Assembly: GCA_035373625.1 (NCBI GenBank)
Contig: DAOSNS010000026.1
Location: 6,787-70,786 of the forward strand
Length of the DNA: 64,000 nt
Source: DSWT01 sp035373625
Lineage (GTDB): Bacteria > Chloroflexota > Anaerolineae > B4-G1 > SLSP01
Reading direction: 5' to 3'
In this document: piece after piece, positions 33,148-40,096 of the stretch
How the letters are laid out: each line of letters begins with the position of its first letter
Numbering within the stretch: position 1 is the stretch's first letter
Program-made: the position numbers and the translations under genes
Notes under the pieces: model-generated
The model's input: only the letters and a program-made list of their open reading frames with translations
What the model was told of the DNA's origin: nothing
The model's database searches: none

Positions 33148-34848
33148 TCATTCCGTTGATCGAGCCTTGGCCTTTCTAAGCCAGATAGCACGAAAATCTT
33201 CGGTAGTTTGCGGCAACACGGCACGTATCTCTTCGAGGAACTGCGGTGCACGTCCGGCCCGCGCATAGAGCGTGGGATGTGCTGCCGCAAAATGCGCCAG
33301 GAACGCACGCTCGAAAGCCGGAATCTCATCAGGCGACACATCATCAAGATAGCCGTCCGCCGCCATTGTCAGCATGATGATCTGCGCCACCAGCGACAAT
33401 GGCTGGTGCGCGGGCTGCGTCAGCAAGCATTGCATGCGCTCTCCACGACGAATCTGGCGCTGCGTGGCCTCGTCAATATCGGTGCCAAAACGAGCAAAAC
33501 GCGCCACTTCCTCGAATTGTGCCAGCTCCAGCCGCAATGTCGCAGCCAGAGTGCGCATCGCCGGAACCTGCGCTGCGCCCCCCACCCGCGAGACCGAACG
33601 CCCGGCATCAATGGCCGGCTTCACGCCCTGGTTGAACAGGTCACTGTCGAGCAGAATCTGCCCATCGGTAATCGAGATCAGGTTCGTGGGGATGTAAGCC
33701 GAGATGTTGCCTTGCTGCGTCTCCACGATCGGCAGCGCCGTCAACGAGCGACCTCCGGCGGCTTCATTGAGCTTGCAAGCCCGCTCCAAAAGCCGCGAAT
33801 GCAGGTAAAAAATATCGCCGGGATACGCCTCGCGGCCCGGTGGACGCCGCAGCAGCAAACTCAACTCACGGTAGGCATCGGCGTGGCGCGTCAGGTCGTC
33901 ATAGACCACCAGCACATCACGCCCCTCGCGCATCACGCCTTCGGCCATAGTGCATCCGGCATAGGGCGCAAGGTAGCGCAGCGCGGGCGGATCATCCGGG
34001 CTGGAAACGACGACGGCAGTATACTCCAGCGCGCCGGCATTGCGCAGCGTTTCGATGACCGCCAGCGTAGAAGACTTTTTCTGTCCAATCGCCACGTAAA
34101 AACAAGCCACGTCGGTGTGTTTTTGGTTGATGATGGCATCCACGGCAAGCGTGGTTTTGCCCGTCTGCCGGTCGCCGATGATCAGTTCCCGTTGCCCACG
34201 CCCGATGGGAATAAGTGCGTCAACCATCTTCCAACCGGTCAACAGTGGCTCATTCACCGGTTGGCGTTCGACAATGCCCGGTGCATCATGCTCAAGATAA
34301 GCATAAGCAGCAGCCTCGATCGGACCACGCTCATCCAACGGCTGCCCCAACGGATTGACCACACGCCCAAGAAGGTTGTGACCAACCGGCACCTGCAACC
34401 GCTTTCCGGTTGCCAGCACTTGATCGCCGCCCTGAATGTCTTCATCCGGCCCCAACAGGATCACATCCACATGGGTATGCTCCAGGTTAAGGACCAAACC
34501 TTGCACGCCGGTGGGGAACGTCACCAACTCATCGGTGCGGCAGTTTGGGAGGCCCGAAAGTATCGCCACGCCGTCGCCGATGCGCTGCACCGTCCCCACG
34601 GCGCGGAAATCAACCTGTGGCGCGAGCGTGGCCGCCCGCGCGATCAACAACTGCATCAGGCGAGGAACCTCAGGCTGAATCTGTGAGATACCGGCAAGCG
34701 CAGCCGCCTCTTCGCTCAAACGCTTCACGATGGTGGTATCGCCAGCGCGGTAACGACTGACATCCGCGCCGATATGCGCGGCGCGTTCACGTAAGGTACG
34801 GAGCAACATCCTGACATCGGGTTGCTCGCTTGTACGCCGTTCAGTCAT
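33148..34848 (-). CDS. atpA: N-type ATPase alpha subunit
   Basis: 566 residues, longer than usual F1 alpha (about 500-515). Walker A 'GDRQTGKTTLAVDAI', 'LVVYDDLTRHADAYRELSLLLRRPPGREAYPGDIFY'-like region (key: DDLT and RRPPGR) and 'SRVGGAAQVPAMR' identify alpha. The first ATG overlaps the atpF stop. In F1 the alpha sites bind nucleotide without catalysis. The N-terminus (residues 1-45) is an extra helical extension compared with typical alpha. Confidence 0.93.
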   Translation of the reverse strand: MTERRTSEQPDVRMLLRTLRERAAHIGADVSRYRAGDTTIVKRLSEEAAALAGISQIQPEVPRLMQLLIARAATLAPQVDFRAVGTVQRIGDGVAILSGLPNCRTDELVTFPTGVQGLVLNLEHTHVDVILLGPDEDIQGGDQVLATGKRLQVPVGHNLLGRVVNPLGQPLDERGPIEAAAYAYLEHDAPGIVERQPVNEPLLTGWKMVDALIPIGRGQRELIIGDRQTGKTTLAVDAIINQKHTDVACFYVAIGQKKSSTLAVIETLRNAGALEYTAVVVSSPDDPPALRYLAPYAGCTMAEGVMREGRDVLVVYDDLTRHADAYRELSLLLRRPPGREAYPGDIFYLHSRLLERACKLNEAAGGRSLTALPIVETQQGNISAYIPTNLISITDGQILLDSDLFNQGVKPAIDAGRSVSRVGGAAQVPAMRTLAATLRLELAQFEEVARFARFGTDIDEATQRQIRRGERMQCLLTQPAHQPLSLVAQIIMLTMAADGYLDDVSPDEIPAFERAFLAHFAAAHPTLYARAGRAPQFLEEIRAVLPQTTEDFRAIWLRKAKARSTE

Positions 34849-35623
34849 GCGCCAGTCTCTCCTTCAGGGCTGCCAGGACTTCATCGCGCAGTCCGTCCAG
34901 TTTACCGGCAATTGTGTTATCCAGCACCAAATCGCCGATACGCACCCGAATCCCCAGACCCAGCGCCGGTTCGACTTTCAGGTCGAGGGTGATATTACGG
35001 TCGGCAAGAGCGGTGAAGGTGCGCACGAGAAGGCCCTGCTGTTCAGGAGAGAGCGGCAACGCCGCGCGTGCGATGACCACGGGTGTACGCGCGCCAAGCG
35101 AACGGCGCAGGTCATCCACACGTTGCATATCGGTGCGCCCTAATTCCCACACACTATCATTGAGCTGTTTGAGCAACGCAGCTTGCAGATGTGCCGGCGA
35201 GACTCGCCCTATCGTCAAGGCGCTGACATCCAGCACGGCGCGTAGCAAATCCTCGTGAAACTCATCCACAGCCTGACGTTTCAAGCGATAGGCATCCATC
35301 TGCGCTTCGGCGAGGATGCGTTCCACTTCAGTCTGCACTTCTTGCATCAGCGCCAGGCGATCGGCTGCGGCCTGTTCTTCAGCCCGGGCAAGGATCATCG
35401 CCGCTTCATCCTCAATGTTCGCCATGCGTCTTTCAAACTCCAGGTGTAATGCTGCTGTGGCTTCCCGGTCGGCCAGCAATTCCTGCATCAACTGCTCCTT
35501 TTCCGCCGCATACGTTTTGATACGCTGCGCCATCGGTCGGAAAAGGAAATAGTAGAGCAGCGCCGCGAAGATCAGGAAGTTAACTATCTGCCAGAAAACG
35601 GTAGAGAGATCGAGTTCAAGCAT
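34841..35623 (-). CDS. atpF: N-type ATPase b subunit with delta-like C-terminus
   Basis: 260 residues. One N-terminal membrane helix ('VFWQIVNFLIFAALLYYFLF'), a long charged coiled coil to about 130, then a delta-like domain ending 'EPALGLGIRVRIGDLVLDNTI'. N-ATPase operons lack a separate delta gene and have a long AtpF; this fits. It forms the peripheral stalk. Overlaps atpA by eight bases. Confidence 0.88.
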   Translation of the reverse strand: MLELDLSTVFWQIVNFLIFAALLYYFLFRPMAQRIKTYAAEKEQLMQELLADREATAALHLEFERRMANIEDEAAMILARAEEQAAADRLALMQEVQTEVERILAEAQMDAYRLKRQAVDEFHEDLLRAVLDVSALTIGRVSPAHLQAALLKQLNDSVWELGRTDMQRVDDLRRSLGARTPVVIARAALPLSPEQQGLLVRTFTALADRNITLDLKVEPALGLGIRVRIGDLVLDNTIAGKLDGLRDEVLAALKERLAHD

Positions 35624-35656
35624 AGATCAGTCCTTTCACATTATGCCCTCACCCCC

Positions 35657-35938
35657 TCAGCCCGCCGGGAAGAAACGATCCAGCAACGGATTGGCAAAGA
35701 TCAAAACCAGGACGATGAGCAGGACATAGATCGCCGTCGTTTCCAGGAGCGCCAGCGAGATAAGCAAGGTGTTGCGGATATTGCTGGCCGCCTCCGGCTG
35801 GCGGGTTATGCCTTCGAGGGCCTTGAGAACGGCACGGCCTTCAACCCATGCCGGCAGAATGGCCCCCAGGACCATACCAAACGTGGCCACCACAATAGTT
35901 ACAATCGTCACAAGTGTACCGGGATCAAGTTGTGCCAT
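35657..35938 (-). CDS. atpE: N-type ATPase c subunit (rotor ring)
   Basis: 93 residues, two membrane helices. Ion-site residues are visible: Pro29 and Glu33 in helix 1 ('ILPAWVEG') and Glu66-Thr67 with Tyr71 in helix 2 ('LLETTAIY'). The ET plus Tyr five residues later is the Na+-site pattern of Na+ F-ATPases; a Glu in helix 1 (where Na+ F-ATPases have Gln) gives two carboxylates per hairpin, as reported for N-ATPase c subunits. Ion specificity is inferred. AAGGAGG precedes the ATG. Confidence 0.93.
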   Translation of the reverse strand: MAQLDPGTLVTIVTIVVATFGMVLGAILPAWVEGRAVLKALEGITRQPEAASNIRNTLLISLALLETTAIYVLLIVLVLIFANPLLDRFFPAG

Positions 35939-35968
35939 GTTAATACAACCTCCTTAGTAGAACAGTTT

Positions 35969-36028
35969 AGTAGTCGTTAGTCTAGTAGTCGTTAGTCTAA
36001 TAGTCGTTAGTCTAGTAGTCGTTAGTCT
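35969..36028. repeat. TAGTC 15-bp tandem array (4 units) inside the ATPase operon
   Basis: Four head-to-tail units TAGTAGTCGTTAGTC (third begins TAATAG), flanked by decayed units, in the 131-base gap between atpB and atpE. Same family as 51478-51657. Confidence 0.85.
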
Positions 36029-36069
36029 GATAAGACGTCAGATGGAAATAACGTTCCGATGGATTTTGT

Positions 36070-36711
36070 TCAGCTTTTCCCCCCGCCAAGCGCTGAGGCG
36101 ATGTAACTCAACGCCAGAACGGTGAAAATGTACGCCTGTAAAACGCCCGAAACCGTTCCCAACACCATCATCGGCAGTGGCGCAATCGGCTGCACCAGCG
36201 AAAAAATGACGGTCACGATGAATTCGGAACTGAGAACGTTGCCGAACAAACGCAGGGTCAGCGATATTGTGCGGCTTAACTGGCCGATGATTTCCAGAGG
36301 CAGCAGGAAGATCGGTGTTGCCAGTCCTTTGAGATAGCCCCATAGCCCCTTCTCACGGATGCCGTAATAGTGCACGCCAAAGAAAACCACCAACGCCATC
36401 GCTAATGGGGTGTTGATGTCCTTCGTCGGCGTTACCAGGAAAGGCAGCAGCCCCAGGTTATTGGCAAGCAGAAGAAACAAAATGACGGCTCCCAGGAAAG
36501 GCAGAAAGGGTTCTGCCGGACGCCCCAGCATGTCTGAAACGGTATCGCTGACAAAACCTATGAACATTTCCAGAGCCGCCGGCATCAAGCGGCGCAAGGT
36601 AACCACAACGCCCAGTGTCAAGGCTATCATGATCCATGTGGAAATCACCGTATCCCGTACCGGAATGATGCCAAAGAGCGTAAAGACAACTTTTGGGAAC
36701 ACAGTTTCCAT
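36070..36711 (-). CDS. atpB: N-type ATPase a subunit
   Basis: 213 residues, several membrane helices. The stator Arg region is visible in 'LEIIGQLSRTISLTLRLFGNVLSSEF', shortened as 'TISLTLRLFGN', the a-subunit signature. It forms the ion half-channels against the c ring. The ATG at 36711 has GAGG eight bases upstream; the longer open frame upstream overlaps atpR and is not supported. Confidence 0.93.
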   Translation of the reverse strand: METVFPKVVFTLFGIIPVRDTVISTWIMIALTLGVVVTLRRLMPAALEMFIGFVSDTVSDMLGRPAEPFLPFLGAVILFLLLANNLGLLPFLVTPTKDINTPLAMALVVFFGVHYYGIREKGLWGYLKGLATPIFLLPLEIIGQLSRTISLTLRLFGNVLSSEFIVTVIFSLVQPIAPLPMMVLGTVSGVLQAYIFTVLALSYIASALGGGKS

Positions 36712-36721
36712 GCACGGATCC

Positions 36722-36997
36722 TCAATTGATACGCCACCAGAACAGAAACAGCCAACGCGCGATCCACAATCCGGCGAAGGTGCACAGTCCCGCCACAGCG
36801 CTATGGCGCAACGCGGCAACCAGAAGCAGCGTCGCCAGGATCAGCCGTAACCCGAAACCGGCAACCAGACCGGATACGGCGCGGATTTCCCGACCGGGGC
36901 GCAGGCCGGCAACCGTCCGCGCCATAACGGCGAGGTTCAGTATTCCACCCATCATGCCGATAACCAGCCAGAGCAATGAACTCATACCGTCAAACAT
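36722..36997 (-). CDS. atpR: N-ATPase-specific membrane subunit AtpR
   Basis: 91 residues, three predicted membrane helices ('LLWLVIGMMGGILNLAVMA', 'GLVAGFGLRLILATLLLVAAL', 'AGLCTFAGLWIARWLFLFW', each shortened to its core). Length, arginine in the second helix and position between atpC and atpB fit AtpR of N-ATPases. The other N-ATPase-specific gene, atpQ, should lie just before it but is not present. ATG at 36997 overlaps the atpC stop by eight bases and has GGAG upstream; 36985 is an alternative. Confidence 0.75.
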   Translation of the reverse strand: MFDGMSSLLWLVIGMMGGILNLAVMARTVAGLRPGREIRAVSGLVAGFGLRLILATLLLVAALRHSAVAGLCTFAGLWIARWLFLFWWRIN

Positions 36998-37379
36998 CCG
37001 TTTCTCCGTCAAAGGAAGCCCCCAATGAAACCAACAGCGCACGCGCCAACCGATCGAAATGCTCCGCCTCTTCGTCGTCTTCATTGTCGGCCACATCGGG
37101 TATCCCGGCCTCCGGTGCCGTCAGTTCGCCGACAGTGAACAGTATGACCAGGTTATCCGCAACCTGGAGAATGCTCTCGGCAAGGGAAATGGTCTCCGTA
37201 CCCGCAGCCGTGGTGTACTTCACCGGGCCGGCGAGCGTCTCGGCCAACAAAGGCGCGTGACGTGGGTAAATACTCAGCCAGCCGTGGTCGGCGAGTTTCA
37301 GGCTGACTTTGCGCACATTCGCCACATCGAGCAGTTTCTTTTCCGGCGTCAAGACGCTGAAATGCAGCCACTCAGACAC
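36990..37379 (-). CDS. atpC: N-type ATPase epsilon subunit
   Basis: 129 residues. The N-terminal beta-sandwich is recognisable ('LHFSVLTPEKKLLDV', 'DHGWLSIYPRHAPLLAET'), as in F1 epsilon. The short C-terminal part is acidic ('NEDDEEAEHFDRLARALL'). GTG start overlapping the atpD stop by eight bases, so translation is probably coupled. Confidence 0.88.
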   Translation of the reverse strand: MSEWLHFSVLTPEKKLLDVANVRKVSLKLADHGWLSIYPRHAPLLAETLAGPVKYTTAAGTETISLAESILQVADNLVILFTVGELTAPEAGIPDVADNEDDEEAEHFDRLARALLVSLGASFDGETDV

Positions 37380-38805
37380 CGGGCACCTCGCGCGTCGTCA
37401 AGGTTTGGGCTTTGGCGTACACGTCGTCAAGGGTGCCGACCATGTAGAATGCCTGTTCGGGCACATCGTCACATTGCCCGGCGAGGATGGCCTCGAAACC
37501 GCGCAAAGTTTCTTCCAGAGGAACGAAAGCACCCGGTCTGCCGGTAAAGTTACTCGAAGCAAAAAACGGCTGGGTGAGGAAACGTTGCAACCGCCGCGCC
37601 CGGTGTACTGCAATCCGGTCGGTTTCGCTCAGTTCCTCGATCCCCAAGATGGCGATCACATCCTGCAGCGCCTCGTAACGCGCCAACAGCGCACGCACGG
37701 CCATCGCAACCGTGTAATGGCGCTCGCCCACCCCTGTCGGTGTGAGCAAGGTGCTGCTGGAAGCCAGAGGGTCAATCGCCGGATACAGCCCCAGGCTCAC
37801 CTGACGCCGCGAGAGCACCGTGGAGGCGTCGAGATGCCCAAATGTCGCCACTACCGCCGGGTCGGTCAGATCATCGGCGGGGATATACACGGCCTGAACC
37901 GAGGTAACGCTGCCCCGGCTGGTGGTCGTGATGCGCTCCTGCAACGCGCCCATCTCACTGCTGAGGGTAGGTTGATAGCCCACGGCGCTCGGCAGCCGTC
38001 CAAGTACAGCGGAGACTTCGGCGCCAGCCTGGATGTAGCGGAAGATGTTGTCAATGAAAAGCAGCACCTGACGCCGCTCATAATCGCGGAAATACTCCGC
38101 CATCGTCAAAGCAGTAAGCGGGACACGCAGGCGCGCCCCGGGTGGCTCGTTCATCTGCCCGAAGACCAGCACCGTGTTCTCGATCACGCCGCTACGCTGC
38201 ATGTCCAGCCATAGTTCATTCCCTTCACGGCTACGCTCACCCACGCCGGCAAAGAGAACGATGCCGGCGTGCTCGCGGATGGTATTGCCCATCAGTTCGA
38301 TCATCAAAACCGTCTTGCCAACGCCCGCGCCGCCGAACAAACCGATTTTTCCGCCGCGCGGATAGGGCGTCAACAAATCAATCGCTTTGATGCCGGTAAT
38401 GAAAGGCTCCACCACCACACGCTGCTCGCGCAAGGGGGGCGATGAGACATGAATCGAACGCCGCTCTGCGGCCACGACCGGCGGTTTGCCGTCTATGGGT
38501 TCACCCAAGACGTTGAACATCCGCCCTAAGGTCTCCGGGCCAACGGGGACTTTGATCGAGCTGCCGGTGTCCAGCACCATCAGCCCACGGCGCAAACCGG
38601 CTGTTCCTCCCATCGCCACGGCACGCACTATGAACGGATCAATGTGCTCCTGAACTTCGACAACCAGATTGGGGGCATCGTCATCGCACTGCACAATCAA
38701 AGCATTGTGGATCCCCGGCAAATCCCCAGAAGGGAACCGGATATCCACCACCACCCCGGCCACCCGCACAACCGTCCCTGTGTTTTTCAAGCGTTCCCCT
38801 GTCAT
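37372..38805 (-). CDS. atpD: N-type ATPase beta subunit
   Basis: 477 residues from the ATG at 38805. Walker A 'GGAGVGKTVLMIEL', catalytic-region 'GVGERSREGNELW', 'RQVLLFIDNIFRYIQAGAEV' core (shortened: LLFIDNIFR) and 'GYQPTLSSEMG'. Catalytic subunit of the F1 head. First gene of the operon, as in N-ATPase operons, which begin atpDC rather than ending with them. No clear ribosome site precedes the ATG; promoter at 38828-38856. Confidence 0.94.
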   Translation of the reverse strand: MTGERLKNTGTVVRVAGVVVDIRFPSGDLPGIHNALIVQCDDDAPNLVVEVQEHIDPFIVRAVAMGGTAGLRRGLMVLDTGSSIKVPVGPETLGRMFNVLGEPIDGKPPVVAAERRSIHVSSPPLREQRVVVEPFITGIKAIDLLTPYPRGGKIGLFGGAGVGKTVLMIELMGNTIREHAGIVLFAGVGERSREGNELWLDMQRSGVIENTVLVFGQMNEPPGARLRVPLTALTMAEYFRDYERRQVLLFIDNIFRYIQAGAEVSAVLGRLPSAVGYQPTLSSEMGALQERITTTSRGSVTSVQAVYIPADDLTDPAVVATFGHLDASTVLSRRQVSLGLYPAIDPLASSSTLLTPTGVGERHYTVAMAVRALLARYEALQDVIAILGIEELSETDRIAVHRARRLQRFLTQPFFASSNFTGRPGAFVPLEETLRGFEAILAGQCDDVPEQAFYMVGTLDDVYAKAQTLTTREVPGV

Positions 38806-38827
38806 GGTTAAGATTTGGTTGCGGGTT

Positions 38828-38856
38828 AGTATACCAGAAGCTATACAATGAGACAA
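38828..38856 (-). promoter_or_regulatory. promoter of the N-ATPase operon
   Basis: Minus strand: TTGTCT (38856-38851), 17-base spacer, TATACT (38833-38828), 23 bases before the ATG of atpD. The -35 hexamer is part of one arm of the palindrome at 38851-38875. Confidence 0.6.
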
Positions 38857-38875
38857 GTGAACTTGCCACTTGTCT
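38851..38875. repeat. palindrome overlapping the -35 of the ATPase promoter
   Basis: Nine-base arms AGACAAGTG (38851-38859) and CACTTGTCT (38867-38875), perfect, with a seven-base spacer. It could be an operator for the ATPase operon or a hairpin of the neighbouring dispersed element. Confidence 0.55.
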
Positions 38876-38881
38876 CTCTGG

Positions 38882-38921
38882 GAAACTGGCGTTCCCCTCG
38901 GAGCAAGCATGATAAGGCCCT
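38882..38921. repeat. dispersed hairpin element, copy B (right end)
   Basis: 36 of 40 bases match 18860-18899, including the TGGC-loop hairpin and the terminal GCATGATAAGG. It lies between the divergent ATPase and mreB promoters. Confidence 0.7.
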
Positions 38922-38938
38922 AACAGGGAGATTACCCA

Positions 38939-38968
38939 TTGGACAAAATAGCCAAATGCGTGTATTAT
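38939..38968 (+). promoter_or_regulatory. putative promoter of mreB
   Basis: TTGGAC (38939-38944; TTGGACA is TTGACA with one added G), 18-base spacer, TATTAT (38963-38968), 33 bases before the ATG. Confidence 0.4.
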
Positions 38969-39000
38969 CAGTCTTGGGAATCCTGAGGGAGAAAAAGAAC

Positions 39001-40008
39001 ATGCCACTAGTAGAAGAAATAGGCATTGATTTGGGCACGGTCAACGTGCTCGTATACGTGCGCGGACGGGGGATTGTTTTGCAAGAACCATCTGTCGTCG
39101 CGCAACAAATTGACAACGGTGAGGTGGTCGCCGTCGGCGAGGAAGCGCGGGCGATGATGGGTCGCGCACCGGAGACGATTCAGGTGCGCCGTCCACTGCG
39201 CGATGGCGTGATTGCCGATTACCGCATCACCCAAAAAATGTTGTTCTACTTCATCAACCGCGCCATCGGAAAGACGCGCTTGTTCAAACCGCGCGTCTTC
39301 GTGACGGTGCCGTTCGGCGTCACCCAGGTAGAAAGCCGCGCGGTGCGCGAGGCCGCGCTGGAAGCCGGCGCGAGTCGCGCTTACCTGATCCCCGAGCCGC
39401 TGGCCGGGGCTATCGGCGCCGGGTTGCCGATCCACACGCCCGGTGGGCACATGGTCGTAGACCTGGGCGGTGGGGCAAGCGAAGCGGCAGTGCTCTCGGT
39501 GTACGGCGTGGTAACGTCGGCGGCAGTGCGCGTTGGCGGGGTACGTATGGACGAGTCCATTGCCGCTTACGTGCGCCGCAAGTACAACCTGATGATCGGG
39601 CAACCGACCGCCGAAGAGGCCAAAATCCGCATCGGTTCGGCCATCCCCCTGGAAGACAGCATGCGCATGGAAGTCCAGGGACGCGATCAGGTGACCGGTT
39701 TGCCGCGCAGTGTCGAAATCACCACCGACGACATTGCCGAGGCGCTGGAAGAACCAATCGCACTGATCATCAACATGGTCAAATCGGTATTGGAACGCAC
39801 TCCCCCCGAACTCGCTTCCGACATCATTGACCGTGGTATGACGATGATCGGTGGCGGGGCTTTACTGCGCAACATAGATCAGTTGCTCACGCAGGAAACC
39901 GGCGTGCCGGTGTACGTCGCCGACGCGCCGATGGCGTGCGTGGCGGTCGGCGCGGGCAAAGCCCATGCTCTGCTCCCCTACTTGCAGCGGACATTACAGA
40001 AATTGTAA
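39001..40008 (+). CDS. mreB: rod shape-determining protein MreB
   Basis: 335 residues, full length. Actin-fold motifs: phosphate 1 'GIDLGTVNVLVYV', phosphate 2 'VVDLGGGASEAAVLS' and adenosine motif 'MTMIGGGALLRNID'. It polymerises on the inner membrane face and guides sidewall synthesis. The frame runs upstream through the repeat element, but GAGGGAG precedes the ATG at 39001 and family alignment starts there. mreC and mreD are not adjacent. Confidence 0.94.
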   Translation: MPLVEEIGIDLGTVNVLVYVRGRGIVLQEPSVVAQQIDNGEVVAVGEEARAMMGRAPETIQVRRPLRDGVIADYRITQKMLFYFINRAIGKTRLFKPRVFVTVPFGVTQVESRAVREAALEAGASRAYLIPEPLAGAIGAGLPIHTPGGHMVVDLGGGASEAAVLSVYGVVTSAAVRVGGVRMDESIAAYVRRKYNLMIGQPTAEEAKIRIGSAIPLEDSMRMEVQGRDQVTGLPRSVEITTDDIAEALEEPIALIINMVKSVLERTPPELASDIIDRGMTMIGGGALLRNIDQLLTQETGVPVYVADAPMACVAVGAGKAHALLPYLQRTLQKL

Positions 40009-40040
40009 GCATTAGTCAACCGATTTTTGGGTTTTTGTGG

Positions 40041-40077
40041 TATAATGACCAGGGTCAATTTTGACCCTGGTCATTAT
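40041..40077 (+). promoter_or_regulatory. TATAAT overlapping a perfect 16-bp hairpin before the adaptor genes
   Basis: TATAAT at 40041-40046 runs into arms 40042-40057 and 40062-40077, a perfect 16-base inverted repeat (…GACCAGGGTCA / TGACCCTGGTC…) with a four-base loop. There is no T run after it, so it is not a typical terminator for mreB. Operator or 5'-end hairpin is possible. Confidence 0.5.
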
Positions 40078-40096
40078 TCTGATAGAGGAACTTCCG

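Noticed and set aside
33208..34686. Long plus-strand open frame opposite atpA
   Set aside because: Shadow of atpA, which is certain from its motifs.
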